DNA from: Cellulomonas sp. PhB150
Lineage (GTDB): Bacteria; Actinomycetota; Actinomycetes; Actinomycetales; Cellulomonadaceae
Direction: 5' to 3'
Assembly (NCBI RefSeq): GCF_003755175.1
Contig: NZ_RKHX01000002.1
Coordinates: 434,001 to 498,000, forward strand
Length of the DNA stretch: 64,000 nucleotides
Notes under the pieces: generated by a model
The model's database searches: none
What the model saw: the letters and a program-made list of their open reading frames with translations, nothing else
Told to the model about the DNA's origin: nothing
In this document: piece after piece, positions 27,892 to 36,524 of the stretch
Layout: every line of letters begins with the position of its first letter
How positions within the stretch are numbered: the first letter of the stretch is position 1
Program-made: the position numbers and the translations under genes

Positions 27892-30702
27892 GTGGCTAAG
27901 GTCCGCGTCTACGAGCTCGCCAAAGAGCTCGGGGTTGACAGCAAGAAGATCATGACGACGCTCACCGAGATGGGCGAGTTCGTCCGCTCGGCGTCCTCGA
28001 CGATCGAGCCGCCCGTCGTGCGCAAGCTGCGCGACACGTTCCCCGCCGGCAGTGGCGCCCCCGCGCCCGCCCCGGCACCCAAGGCTGCGGCACGCCCCGC
28101 GCCTGCCCCGAGCGCACCGGCCCCCGCGGCCCCGGCAGCCCCTGCGGCCGCCGCTCCCGCGCCGGCCCCGGCTCCCGCTCCGGCGGCGGCGCCTGCCGCC
28201 CCCGCCCCTGCCCCCGCTGCACGTCCGGCCGCTCCGGCGCCGGCCGCTGCCGCACAGGCGCCGGCGACCACGGCACGGCCCGGGGCTCCTCGCCCCGCCG
28301 CCGCGCGGCCCGGCAACAACCCGTTCGCGCCGTCGCAGGGCATGCCCCGTCAGGGCGAGCGCCCCGGCGCCGGCCGCACCGGTGGCGGCCCCCGTCCGGG
28401 CAACAACCCGTTCGCGCCGTCGCAGGGCATGCCCCGCCCGGGCGAGCGTCGCAACGCGCCCGAGACCGCAGCCCCGGCCGCGTCCGCGGGCGAGCGTCCC
28501 GGCGGTCCTCGTCCCGGTGGTCCCCGTCCCGGTGGCCCGCGCCCAAGCCCCGGCATGATGCCGGGCCGGACGACCAGCGGTGTCGGTCGTCCCGGTGAGC
28601 GTCCCGCGCCCGGTGGCCGTGGCGGTGGCGCCGGTGGCGCCCGCGGCGGCTACGCCGGTCGTCCCGGCGGCGGCGGTGCGCCCGGTGGCGCTCCCGGTGG
28701 TGGCGGCGGTTTCGCCGGTCGCCCCGGTGGCGGTGGCGGTCGTCCCGGCGGTGCCGGTCGTGGCTCGACCCAGGGTGCGTTCGGTCGCGCCGGTGGTCGT
28801 CCCGTGCGCGGACGGAAGTCGAAGCGCGCGAAGCGCCAGGAGTTCGAGCAGATGCAGGCGCCGTCGCTCGGTGGCGTGCAGGTGCCCCGCGGCAACGGCT
28901 CGACCACGGTCCGCCTGCGTCAGGGCTCGTCGCTGAACGACTTCGCCGACAAGATCGACGCCAACCCGGCCTCGCTCGTCACGGTGCTGTTCCACCTCGG
29001 TGAGATGGCCACGGCGACGCAGTCGCTCGACGAGGACACGTTCGGCACGCTCGCGACCGAGCTCGGCTACGTCATCGAGATGGTCTCGGCCGAGGAGGAG
29101 GACCGCGAGCTGCTCGGGGCCTTCGACATCGACCTGGACGCCGAGCTCGAGGCCGAGGGCGACGACGAGCTGCAGGCTCGCCCGCCGGTCGTCACCGTCA
29201 TGGGTCACGTCGACCACGGAAAGACCAAGCTCCTCGACGCCATCCGTTCCACGGACGTCGTCGCTGGCGAGGCCGGCGGCATCACCCAGCACATCGGTGC
29301 CTACCAGGTCACCAAGGTGCACGAGGGCAACGAGCGCGCCATCACCTTCATCGACACCCCGGGTCACGAGGCGTTCACCGCCATGCGTGCGCGTGGTGCT
29401 CAGGTCACCGACATCGCGATCCTCGTGGTCGCGGCCGACGACGGCGTGATGCCGCAGACCATCGAGGCGCTCAACCACGCCCAGGCGGCCGGCGTCCCGA
29501 TCGTGGTCGCGGTCAACAAGGTGGACAAGGAGGGGTCCAACCCCGACAAGATCCGCCAGCAGCTGACCGAGTACAACCTGGTGGCCGAGGAGTACGGCGG
29601 CGACACGATGTTCGTCAACGTCTCCGCGAAGCAGAACATGGGCATCGACCAGCTGCTCGAGGCCGTGCTCCTGACGGCCGACGCCGCGCTCGACCTCCGG
29701 GCCAACCCGGACAAGGGTGCGCGTGGTGTCGCCATCGAGGCGAACCTCGACAAGGGCCGCGGCGCCGTCGCGACCGTCCTGGTCCAGTCCGGCACGCTGC
29801 GCGTCGGCGACGCGATCGTGGCGGGCACGGCCTACGGCCGCGTCCGTGCCATGTTCGACGAGCACGGCGAGACGCTCACCGAGGCTGGCCCGTCCCGCCC
29901 GGTGCAGGTGCTCGGTCTCGCGTCGGTGCCCAGCGCCGGCGACACGCTGCTGGTCGCTCCCGAGGAGCGCACCGCGCGGCAGATCGCCGAGAAGCGCGAG
30001 GCCGCCGAGCGTGCCGCCCTCCTGGCCAAGCGCCGCAAGCGCGTCAGCCTCGAGGACTTCACGCAGGCGCTCGCACTGGGCAAGGTCGAGACCCTCAACC
30101 TGGTCCTCAAGGGCGACGTGTCGGGTGCCGTCGAGGCGCTCGAGGACGCGCTGCTCAAGATCGACGTGGGCGAAGAGGTCGACCTGCGCGTCATCCACCG
30201 CGGTGTGGGTGCCATCACGCAGAACGACGTCAACCTGGCGACCGTCGACTCGGCGATCATCATCGGCTTCAACGTCAAGTACGCCGAGCGGGTCGAGGCC
30301 CTGGCTGACCGCGAGGGCGTCGACGTGCGCTTCTACTCGGTCATCTACCAGGCGATCGACGACGTCGAGGCGGCCCTCAAGGGCATGCTCAAGCCGGAGT
30401 ACGAGGAGGTCCAGCTGGGCACCGCGGAGATCCGCGAGATCTTCCGCTCCTCGAAGTTCGGCAACATCGCCGGCTCGATCGTCCGTTCGGGCGAGATCCG
30501 TCGCAACACCAAGGCGCGCGTCCTGCGCGGCGGCAAGGTCGTCGGGGACAACCTCACGATCGAGTCGCTCAAGCGGTTCAAGGACGACGCGACCGAGGTC
30601 CGCGAGGGCTACGAGTGCGGTATCGGGCTCGGGTCGTTCAACGACCTGCAGTCCGAGGACATCATCGAGACCTGGGAGATGCGCGAGAAGCCTCGCGCCT
30701 GA
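27892..30702 (+). CDS. infB: Translation initiation factor IF-2
   Basis: IF-2 (936 aa), the GTPase that positions initiator tRNA and joins ribosomal subunits. An IF2_N domain (residues 1-50, [18 protein letters not shown]) is followed by about 290 residues of Ala/Pro- then Gly/Arg/Pro-rich low complexity, including two copies of [13 protein letters not shown] second IF2_N domain precedes the GTPase: GHVDHGKT (438-445), DTPGH (488-492) and NKVD (542-545). Domains II-IV follow with canonical C-terminus. GTG 27892 follows AGGGAGAGA. A strong hairpin follows the stop. Confidence 0.97.
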   Translation: MAKVRVYELAKELGVDSKKIMTTLTEMGEFVRSASSTIEPPVVRKLRDTFPAGSGAPAPAPAPKAAARPAPAPSAPAPAAPAAPAAAAPAPAPAPAPAAAPAAPAPAPAARPAAPAPAAAAQAPATTARPGAPRPAAARPGNNPFAPSQGMPRQGERPGAGRTGGGPRPGNNPFAPSQGMPRPGERRNAPETAAPAASAGERPGGPRPGGPRPGGPRPSPGMMPGRTTSGVGRPGERPAPGGRGGGAGGARGGYAGRPGGGGAPGGAPGGGGGFAGRPGGGGGRPGGAGRGSTQGAFGRAGGRPVRGRKSKRAKRQEFEQMQAPSLGGVQVPRGNGSTTVRLRQGSSLNDFADKIDANPASLVTVLFHLGEMATATQSLDEDTFGTLATELGYVIEMVSAEEEDRELLGAFDIDLDAELEAEGDDELQARPPVVTVMGHVDHGKTKLLDAIRSTDVVAGEAGGITQHIGAYQVTKVHEGNERAITFIDTPGHEAFTAMRARGAQVTDIAILVVAADDGVMPQTIEALNHAQAAGVPIVVAVNKVDKEGSNPDKIRQQLTEYNLVAEEYGGDTMFVNVSAKQNMGIDQLLEAVLLTADAALDLRANPDKGARGVAIEANLDKGRGAVATVLVQSGTLRVGDAIVAGTAYGRVRAMFDEHGETLTEAGPSRPVQVLGLASVPSAGDTLLVAPEERTARQIAEKREAAERAALLAKRRKRVSLEDFTQALALGKVETLNLVLKGDVSGAVEALEDALLKIDVGEEVDLRVIHRGVGAITQNDVNLATVDSAIIIGFNVKYAERVEALADREGVDVRFYSVIYQAIDDVEAALKGMLKPEYEEVQLGTAEIREIFRSSKFGNIAGSIVRSGEIRRNTKARVLRGGKVVGDNLTIESLKRFKDDATEVREGYECGIGLGSFNDLQSEDIIETWEMREKPRA

Positions 30703-30720
30703 TCCTCAGGTTTGATCGAC

Positions 30721-30758
30721 CGCGGGGCGGGCGAGGCATCGTCCTCGCCCGCCCCGCG
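30721..30758 (+). terminator. 16-bp perfect hairpin between infB and rbfA
   Basis: CGCGGGGCGGGCGAGG (30721-30736) pairs perfectly with 30743-30758 around a six-base loop, 18 bases after infB. A second smaller hairpin, GGCACCC (30770-30776) with GGGTGCC (30782-30788), follows before the rbfA ribosome site. This is the longest uninterrupted short-loop stem in the window and should terminate or strongly attenuate the rimP-infB transcript before rbfA. Confidence 0.8.
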
Positions 30759-30808
30759 CCGTTCGCTGCGGCACCCGTCGAGGGTGCCTGACCAGAAAGG
30801 TCCCGTTC

Positions 30809-31258
30809 ATGGCTGACAAGGGTCGTGCTCGCAAGCTCTCCGAGCGCATCCAGCAGGTGGTCGCGCAGATGCTCGACACCCGCATCAAGGACCCGCGCCT
30901 CGGGTTCGTCACGATCACCGACGTGCGGGTCACCGGTGACCTCCAGCACGCCGACATCTTCTACACCGTCCTGGGCGACGACGAGGCCCGTGCCGGCACG
31001 GCCGCGGCGCTCGAGTCGGCCAAGGGCGTGATCCGCTCCGAGGTCGGCAAGCAGACCGGCATCCGGCTGACGCCGACGCTCGCCTTCTTCCCCGACGCGA
31101 TCCCGGACACCGCCGCGCACCTCGACGCCGCCCTCATCGAGGCTGCGCGTCGTGACCGCGAGGTCGCCGCGCTGGCCGCCCAGGCGAGCTTCGCGGGCGA
31201 GGCGGACCCGTACCGCCGTCCCGAGGACGACGACGAGGACGAGGCCGAGCAGGCCTGA
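30809..31258 (+). CDS. rbfA: 30S ribosome-binding factor RbfA
   Basis: RbfA (149 aa), a KH-like protein that matures the 5' end of 16S rRNA and is needed at low temperature. It begins with [19 protein letters not shown] and holds the family motifs [30 protein letters not shown] and LRxxx-type [11 protein letters not shown]. The acidic tail [14 protein letters not shown] is an addition common in actinobacteria. AGAAAGG at 30792-30798 precedes ATG 30809. Normally followed by truB; here a transporter-regulator pair intervenes. Confidence 0.95.
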   Translation: MADKGRARKLSERIQQVVAQMLDTRIKDPRLGFVTITDVRVTGDLQHADIFYTVLGDDEARAGTAAALESAKGVIRSEVGKQTGIRLTPTLAFFPDAIPDTAAHLDAALIEAARRDREVAALAAQASFAGEADPYRRPEDDDEDEAEQA

Positions 31259-31280
31259 CCTCGCGCATCCCGCCGCATCG

Positions 31281-31343
31281 TTGAAGGGATCGTCGCAGCG
31301 CACGCGCCGTCCGGCGTGACGTCCGCTGCGACGATCCCTTCAA
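31281..31343. terminator. 63-bp inverted repeat with perfect 20-bp arms after rbfA
   Basis: Bases 31281-31300 (beginning TTGAAGGGATCGTC) are the exact reverse complement of 31324-31343, with a 23-base spacer that itself holds a small dyad (CACGCGCCG...CGGCGTG). On either strand the stem ends next to a short AA/TT tract, so it could terminate both rbfA and the convergent exporter gene. Arms this long are more than a terminator needs, so it may be a non-autonomous mobile-element remnant at the edge of the inserted exporter cassette. No target-site duplication is obvious. Confidence 0.7.
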
Positions 31344-31358
31344 CCATGTGCGGGGTCA

Positions 31359-32825
31359 TCAGCCCGGTGAGGTCGCCCGGCCCGTGCTGCGCGGCATCGC
31401 GAGGGTGATCACCGCGCCGAGGCCCACGACCGCAGCGCCGACGAGGGCCGCGGGGGCCAGGCCGTCCGCGTAGTCGTCGGGCGTGAGCGTGCCGCCCGAC
31501 GCGGTGAACACCGCGACCAGCACCGCGACCCCCACCGCCCCGCCGATCTCCCGCAGCGTCGCGTTGACCGAGCTCGCGGTGCCGTGGTCGTCGGGCAGCA
31601 TGTCCGCGAGCACCGCGGTGGCCGAGGGCGCGAAGGTCAGGCCCATGCCGATGCCGGCGAGCGCGAGGCCTGGCACCAGCTCCGAGTACGAGCTGACGCC
31701 CGCGGCCACCGCCAGCCCCTGCCAGGCGAGCCCGGCGGCCTGCAGCGCGAGGCCCGTGCTGAGCAGGGGCCGGACACCGAGCCGTGGAGCGAGCATGCCC
31801 GCGATGGGCGCGACGATCATCGGCGCCGCGGTCCACGGCAGGGTGCGGATGCCGGCCTGCAGCGGGCTGTAGCCGAGCGCGATCTGCAGGTACTGCGAGA
31901 GCACGAACACGGTCCCGAACACGCCGAGCGAGAACGCGAAGGCGCTCGCGTTGGCCACGGCGAACGAGCGCACGCGGAACAGCCGCAGCGGCACGAGCGG
32001 GTGGTCGGTGCGCGACTCGCGCACCAGGAACGCGGCGATCAGCACCGCGCCGAGCACCAGCCCGCCGACGACGCGGACCGAGCCCCACCCGTCGTCGTTG
32101 CCGCGGACGACGGACCACACGACCGCGAGCACGCCGGACGCGGCGAGGACCAGTCCGGTCAGGTCGATGCGCTGACGCCGGCCGAACGACTCGGGCAGCG
32201 CGTAGCGGACCAGCGGGATCGCGACGACCGCCACGGGCACGTTGATCCAGAAGATCGCCTCCCACGAGATCCCCTGCACGACGGCGCCGCCGATCACCGG
32301 TCCGAGCGCGACGCCGAGACCGGACACCCCGCCCCAGATGCCGATCGCCATCGCGCGCCGAGCGGGCGGGACGGCGGCGGCGAGCAGCGTGAGCGACAGC
32401 GGCATGATCGCTGCCGCGCCGGCGCCCTGGACCGCTCGTGCGGCGATCAGGGCCTCGGCGCTCGTCGCGAGCGCGGAGGCGATCGAGGCCGCGGCGAACA
32501 CGACGATGCCGCCGACGAAGAGGCGCCGGCGACCCCAGCGGTCGCCGAGCGTCGAGGCGGCGATCATCAGCGAGGCGAAGCTCAGCGTGTAGGCGTTGAC
32601 CATCCACTGCAGCTGCTCGAGCGAGGCGGACAGCTCGGTGCGCAGGACGGGCAGCGCGGTGGTCATGACGAGGTTGTCGAGCGTCGCCATGAACATCGGC
32701 AGCGACGCGGCGACGAGCGCGACGGCCGTGCCGACGGTGCGTGGTGCGCCGCCCCGGGACGCGCCGAGGCGGCCCTTCGGGCTGGCGGGCTCCGCGGCTC
32801 GCGGGGCGGTGGACGTGACGGTCAC
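31359..32825 (-). CDS. MFS transporter, DHA2 (EmrB/QacA) type
   Basis: A 488-residue integral membrane protein of the 14-helix DHA2 drug:H+ antiporter group. Motif A appears as LGDRWGRRR after the second helix, and motif C-like GGVSGLGVALGPVIGG in helix five; the opening ATLDNLVMTTALPVL corresponds to the family's motif D1 (usually LDxTIVNVALP). The cargo cannot be predicted; relatives export antibiotics, dyes or metabolites. GTG 32825 has GGGAGC seven bases upstream. A divergent TetR regulator and shared operator region indicate inducible expression. Confidence 0.88.
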   Translation of the reverse strand: MTVTSTAPRAAEPASPKGRLGASRGGAPRTVGTAVALVAASLPMFMATLDNLVMTTALPVLRTELSASLEQLQWMVNAYTLSFASLMIAASTLGDRWGRRRLFVGGIVVFAAASIASALATSAEALIAARAVQGAGAAAIMPLSLTLLAAAVPPARRAMAIGIWGGVSGLGVALGPVIGGAVVQGISWEAIFWINVPVAVVAIPLVRYALPESFGRRQRIDLTGLVLAASGVLAVVWSVVRGNDDGWGSVRVVGGLVLGAVLIAAFLVRESRTDHPLVPLRLFRVRSFAVANASAFAFSLGVFGTVFVLSQYLQIALGYSPLQAGIRTLPWTAAPMIVAPIAGMLAPRLGVRPLLSTGLALQAAGLAWQGLAVAAGVSSYSELVPGLALAGIGMGLTFAPSATAVLADMLPDDHGTASSVNATLREIGGAVGVAVLVAVFTASGGTLTPDDYADGLAPAALVGAAVVGLGAVITLAMPRSTGRATSPG

Positions 32826-32854
32826 GGAAGCTCCCGATGTTGGTTGGCATTGAT

Positions 32855-32903
32855 TGATAACTAACGAGAGCGACCGTAGGCATCGGCTGATAACCTTGTC
32901 AAC
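32855..32903. promoter_or_regulatory. Overlapping divergent promoters and TGATAAC sites, exporter/TetR
   Basis: On the minus strand TTGACA (32902-32897) and TACGGT (32878-32873), 18 bases apart, form a near-consensus promoter for the exporter. On the plus strand TAACCT (32891-32896) ends seven bases before the TetR ATG. The two promoters overlap. TGATAAC occurs twice in the same orientation, at 32855-32861 (in the exporter leader) and 32888-32894 (over both promoters). These AT-rich copies are the best operator candidates for the TetR protein, though no clean palindrome is evident. Confidence 0.55.
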
Positions 32904-33527
32904 ATGCCCGCCGACCCGAGTCAGTCCGGACGCGACGAGGACGTCGCGATCGCCCCGCCCACCCGCAGCACGTCGGGCACCCGCATGACCGGCGCCGCGC
33001 GCCGCGACCAGATCCTGGCCGCGGCCCGTCGCGTGTTCGCCGAGGGCGGCTACGCCGCGAGCACCGACGAGGTCGCGCGCGCCGCGGGCGTGTCCCAGCC
33101 CTACGTCGTGCGGCTGTTCGGCAGCAAGCGCGACCTGTTCGTCGCCGCGTACCAGCAGGCCACGGGTGAGATCCTCGCCTCGCTCTCGGCCGTCCCCGCG
33201 GGGCCCGACGCCGGCGCCGCGATGGGCGACGCGTACGTCCAGCTCCTGGCGGACCGCGACCTGCTCCGCCTGGTGATGCACGGCTTCACCGCCGGCACCG
33301 ACCCGGAGGTCGGGCGTGCCGCACGGCACTGCCTGGGGGAGGCGTTCCGGCTGTTCGTCGAGCGCACCGGCGAGGAGCCCGACGAGGGGCGCCGGTTCGT
33401 CGCCTTCGGGATGCTCATCAACGTGCTCATGGCGACCGACGCTCCCGCGCACGTCGGCGAGGACGCCGGCATGGACGCCTTGATGATCTGCGTGCAGGAG
33501 TCGGTCCAGGAGCGACGCACGGCATGA
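32904..33527 (+). CDS. TetR/AcrR family transcriptional regulator
   Basis: A 207-residue regulator. The N-terminal helix-turn-helix reads RRDQILAAARRVFAEGGYAAS then TDEVARAAGVSQPYVVRLFGSKRDLFVAAY (about residues 33-84); the rest is a helical ligand-binding and dimer domain. It almost certainly represses the divergent DHA2 exporter through the shared intergenic region. ATG 32904 appears leaderless (TAACCT seven bases upstream). Its end overlaps the truB start by four bases (ATGA), so truB would be carried on a drug-responsive transcript. Confidence 0.9.
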   Translation: MPADPSQSGRDEDVAIAPPTRSTSGTRMTGAARRDQILAAARRVFAEGGYAASTDEVARAAGVSQPYVVRLFGSKRDLFVAAYQQATGEILASLSAVPAGPDAGAAMGDAYVQLLADRDLLRLVMHGFTAGTDPEVGRAARHCLGEAFRLFVERTGEEPDEGRRFVAFGMLINVLMATDAPAHVGEDAGMDALMICVQESVQERRTA

Positions 33528-34456
33528 CCACCCAGCAGCAGCGCCCACGGCGTCCCACCGCGCCCGACGGGCTCGTGGTGGTCGACAAGCCGCAGGACTG
33601 GACGAGCCACGACGTCGTCGCGCGCATGCGCCGGCTCGCCGGCACCCGCAAGGTCGGCCACGCGGGAACGCTCGACCCGATGGCGACCGGCGTCCTCGTG
33701 ATCGGCATCGGCCGCGCGACCCGCCTGCTCACGTACGTCGTCGGGGCGGACAAGGAGTACCTCGCGACGATCCGCCTCGGCGTCACCACGAACACCGAGG
33801 ACGCCGAGGGGGAGGTGCTCGTGGTGAGCGACGCGTCCGCCGTGACGCGGGACGCCGTGGCCGCGGCCGCGCTGCCCCTGACGGGCACGATCGCCCAGGT
33901 CCCCTCGGCCGTCTCGGCGATCAAGGTCGACGGGCAGCGCGCGTACGCCCGGGTCAGGGCGGGGGAGTCGGTGGAGCTCGCGGCCCGCGAGGTCACGGTC
34001 TCGACGTTCGACGTCGGTGAGGTGCGCACGGCGTCGGTGGACGGGACGCCCGTCGTCGACGTGGACGTGAGGGTGGTCTGCTCGTCGGGCACCTACGTGC
34101 GCGCGCTCGCACGCGACCTCGGCGACGCGCTCGGCGTGGGCGGCCACCTCACCGCGCTGCGCCGCACGCGGGTCGGCGGCTACGGCATCGACGGCGCGAG
34201 CACGCTCGACGAGCTCGCCGAGGTGCCCGACGACGTCCCTCTGAGTGTCCTGTCCCTCGCCGATGCCGCGCGCGCCACGTTCCCCGTGCGCGAGCTGACC
34301 GAGCCCGAGGCGCGCGCGCTGTCCTACGGCCAGGCGATCCCCGCCGACGGCGTCGACGCGACGACGGCGGCCATCGGGCCGGACGGCACGCTCGTCGCGC
34401 TGGTCGAGCCGCACGGCCCGAAGGCCAAGCCGGCGCTGGTGTTCGCGCCCGCCTGA
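33524..34456 (+). CDS. truB: tRNA pseudouridine(55) synthase TruB
   Basis: TruB (310 aa) makes pseudouridine 55 in the T-loop of nearly all tRNAs. GLVVVDKPQDWTSHDVV opens the fold, HAGTLDPMATG contains the catalytic Asp51, and KEYLATIRLGVTTNTEDAEG and VSAIKVDGQRAYARVRAGE are conserved. The C-terminal domain carries an extended tail. It overlaps the tetR stop (ATGA), replacing its usual coupling to rbfA. The convergent DUF3224 stop begins one base after its own stop. Confidence 0.95.
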   Translation: MTTQQQRPRRPTAPDGLVVVDKPQDWTSHDVVARMRRLAGTRKVGHAGTLDPMATGVLVIGIGRATRLLTYVVGADKEYLATIRLGVTTNTEDAEGEVLVVSDASAVTRDAVAAAALPLTGTIAQVPSAVSAIKVDGQRAYARVRAGESVELAAREVTVSTFDVGEVRTASVDGTPVVDVDVRVVCSSGTYVRALARDLGDALGVGGHLTALRRTRVGGYGIDGASTLDELAEVPDDVPLSVLSLADAARATFPVRELTEPEARALSYGQAIPADGVDATTAAIGPDGTLVALVEPHGPKAKPALVFAPA

Positions 34457-34457
34457 C

Positions 34458-34865
34458 CTAGGCCAGCTCGCAGTCCAGGTGCAGGCGGTGCGTCCCGTCG
34501 GCGTCGACCCACAGCGCGCCCGACCCGGTGAGGCCGGCCAGGGCGCCCGTGCCGCTGCCCGGCACCAGGGCGAAGTGCTCGTCGAACCGGTCGTCGCCGT
34601 GGGTCGAGGCGGCGTGCACGAACGCGAAGGTGCCGCCGTGCCCGCCGACGGTGCCCTCGAACGACTCGATCGCGAGGTACGTGCCCTCGCCGCGGCCGGG
34701 GTCGAACGCCGAGGTGAACAGCGTCGACGAGCGGCCGACCACGTCTCCCGCGAACTGCTTGCCGAGGGTCGCCACGCCGATGCTCACCGCCGTGGTGACG
34801 GGGTCGGGCGGCATCACGTCGGCCGGGGTGAAGTGCGTGACGGTGAAGGTCGATTCCAGGTGCAT
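34458..34865 (-). CDS. DUF3224 domain-containing protein
   Basis: A 135-residue small soluble protein of the DUF3224 type, predicted as an all-beta barrel of unknown function. Recognisable features are the early FTVTHFTPADV, GKQFAGDVVGRSSTLFTSAFDPGRGEGTYLAIESFEGTVGGHGGTF split over several strands, and FVHAAS. It lies head-to-head with the YCII gene at 34980 and tail-to-tail with truB. Such proteins often accompany ECF sigma and YCII genes, but no function should be assumed. Confidence 0.75.
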   Translation of the reverse strand: MHLESTFTVTHFTPADVMPPDPVTTAVSIGVATLGKQFAGDVVGRSSTLFTSAFDPGRGEGTYLAIESFEGTVGGHGGTFAFVHAASTHGDDRFDEHFALVPGSGTGALAGLTGSGALWVDADGTHRLHLDCELA

Positions 34866-34904
34866 CCCTGGAACCTAGGTGCGAGCACTGACATCACGGC
34901 ATGC

Positions 34905-34931
34905 TGTCGGATCTGGCCCGGACCGTTCGTC
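34905..34931 (+). promoter_or_regulatory. ECF-type promoter upstream of the YCII-sigma pair
   Basis: TGTCGG (34905-34910) and CGTC (34928-34931) are 17 bases apart, a -35/-10 layout typical of ECF sigma factors, and about 50 bases upstream of the YCII start. I recall TGTCGA-like -35 elements for the ECF42 group, so this may be the autoregulated target promoter. It is a motif match by eye only. Confidence 0.4.
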
Positions 34932-34979
34932 GCAGGGGTGAGAGGCGGCGCCTGGCCGCCCGAACGACAGGAGACGACC

Positions 34980-35306
34980 ATGACGCAGTACCTGGTGTCC
35001 GTGCTCGACGACCGGACCGGCTCCGGCACCGAGGACGAGATGGCCGCGATCGACGTGTACAACGACGGGCTCCGGGCGGACGGCCACTGGGTGTTCGCCG
35101 GCGGCCTCGGCGGGCCGGAGACGGCGACCGTGATCGACGCCCGGCACGGGGAGCCGGTGCTCACCGACGGCCCGTACGTCGAGACCAAGGAGCACACGGC
35201 CGGCTTCTGGATCATCGAGGCGGCCGACCTCGACGTCGCGCTCCGCCTCGCCGCCGAGGGCTCGCAGGCGTGCAACCGCAGGGTCGAGGTGCGGCCGTTC
35301 CTGTGA
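34980..35306 (+). CDS. YciI (YCII/DGPF) family protein
   Basis: A 108-residue dimeric alpha/beta-barrel family protein. The motif LTDGPYVETKEHTAGFWIIEA is the DGPF-type signature, and MTQYLVSVLDD opens the fold. Catalytic function is unproven in most members. AGGAGACG before ATG 34980 is a good ribosome site. Its stop overlaps the downstream sigma-factor GTG (GTGA), and DGPF proteins are the standard partners and targets of ECF42 sigma factors. Confidence 0.88.
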   Translation: MTQYLVSVLDDRTGSGTEDEMAAIDVYNDGLRADGHWVFAGGLGGPETATVIDARHGEPVLTDGPYVETKEHTAGFWIIEAADLDVALRLAAEGSQACNRRVEVRPFL

Positions 35307-36523
35307 CGTCCGACGTCGGTGACGCGATCACCCGGGTCCACCGCGAGGAGTGGTCCCGGGTGGTGGCGACGCTGGCCCGGCGCTTCCGCGACCTGGACCT
35401 CGCCGAGGAGATGACCGCCGAGGCGTTCGCGACCGCCGTCGCCCGCTGGCCCGTGGACGGCGTCCCGCCGAACCCCGGCGGCTGGCTCACCACGACCGGC
35501 TACCGCAAGGGCGTCGACCGGCTGCGGCGCGAGGGTCGGCGCGACGCGAAGCACCTGGAGGCGCTCATGCTGTCCGGCCCGGCCGACGCGCGCGGCGCGA
35601 TCGACGACGACCGCCTGCGCCTCCTGTTCACCTGCTGCCACCCCGCGCTCGCGATCGAGGCCCGGGTGGCGCTGACGCTGCGCATGGTCGGCGGGCTCAC
35701 GGTGCCCGAGATCGCGCGCGCGTTCCTCGTGCAGGAGTCCGCCATGGGTCGGCGGATCACGCGTGCGAAGACCAAGATCGCCGCGGCCCGGATCCCGTAC
35801 CGCGTCCCGTCGCGGGAGGACCTGCCCGCGCGCGTGGCGGGGGTGCTCGCGGTGCTCTACCTGGTCTTCAACGAGGGCTACCTGGCCTCCGACCCGCAGC
35901 AGCAGCCGGTCCGCGCCGACCTCACCGCCGAGGCGATCCGGCTGACGCGGCTCGTGCGCGAGCTGCTGCCGGACGACGGCGAGGTTGCCGGCCTGCTGGC
36001 CCTCATGGTGCTGACCGACGCCCGCCGGACCGCGCGCGTCTCGGCGAGCGGCGAGCTCGTGAGCCTCGACGAGCAGGACCGCGGTGCCTGGGACCTTGCC
36101 CTGGTCGCCGAGGGGCACGCGCTGGTGCGGGAGCGCCTGGCGAGCGGCGAGGCGCCGGGTCGGTACCAGGTGCTCGCGGCGATCAATGCCGTCCACACCG
36201 ACGCCCGCGAGGCGCGGGACACCGACTGGTGGCAGGTGGTGGCCCTCTACGACCAGCTGCTCCGGATCGACGGCTCGCCGATCGTCCGCCTCAACCGGGC
36301 GGTCGCGGTCGCCGAGGTCGACGGCCCCGAGGTGGCGCTCGCGCAGGTCGACGCGCTGCCGCTGGACGGCTACCACGCCTTCCACGCCACGCGCGCGGAC
36401 CTGCTGCGCAGGCTCGGGCGCAGCGCGGAGGCGCGCGCCGCGTACGACCGTGCGATCGAGCTGGCCGGCAACTCCGCGGAGCGGGCCTACCTCACGCGGC
36501 GCCGCGACCAGCTGGCGCGCTGA
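35303..36523 (+). CDS. ECF sigma factor, ECF42-like with TPR-like C-terminal extension
   Basis: A 406-residue ECF sigma factor. Region 2 includes DLDLAEEMTAEAFATAVARWP and PGGWLTTTGYRKGVDRLRRE; region 4 is VGGLTVPEIARAFLVQESAMGRRITRAKTKI. About 230 further residues form a helical extension with TPR-like ALVRERLASGEAPGRYQVLAAINAVH and AEARAAYDRAIELAGNSAERAYL. This architecture and the coupled DGPF gene identify the ECF42 group, in which the extension, not an anti-sigma factor, is thought to control activity. No anti-sigma gene is present. Confidence 0.9.
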   Translation: MTSDVGDAITRVHREEWSRVVATLARRFRDLDLAEEMTAEAFATAVARWPVDGVPPNPGGWLTTTGYRKGVDRLRREGRRDAKHLEALMLSGPADARGAIDDDRLRLLFTCCHPALAIEARVALTLRMVGGLTVPEIARAFLVQESAMGRRITRAKTKIAAARIPYRVPSREDLPARVAGVLAVLYLVFNEGYLASDPQQQPVRADLTAEAIRLTRLVRELLPDDGEVAGLLALMVLTDARRTARVSASGELVSLDEQDRGAWDLALVAEGHALVRERLASGEAPGRYQVLAAINAVHTDAREARDTDWWQVVALYDQLLRIDGSPIVRLNRAVAVAEVDGPEVALAQVDALPLDGYHAFHATRADLLRRLGRSAEARAAYDRAIELAGNSAERAYLTRRRDQLAR

Positions 36524-36524
36524 G

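Noticed and set aside
31281-31343. Terminal inverted repeat of an insertion sequence
   Set aside because: Only one pair of arms, 23 bases apart, with no transposase between or beside them; kept as an inverted-repeat/terminator feature instead.
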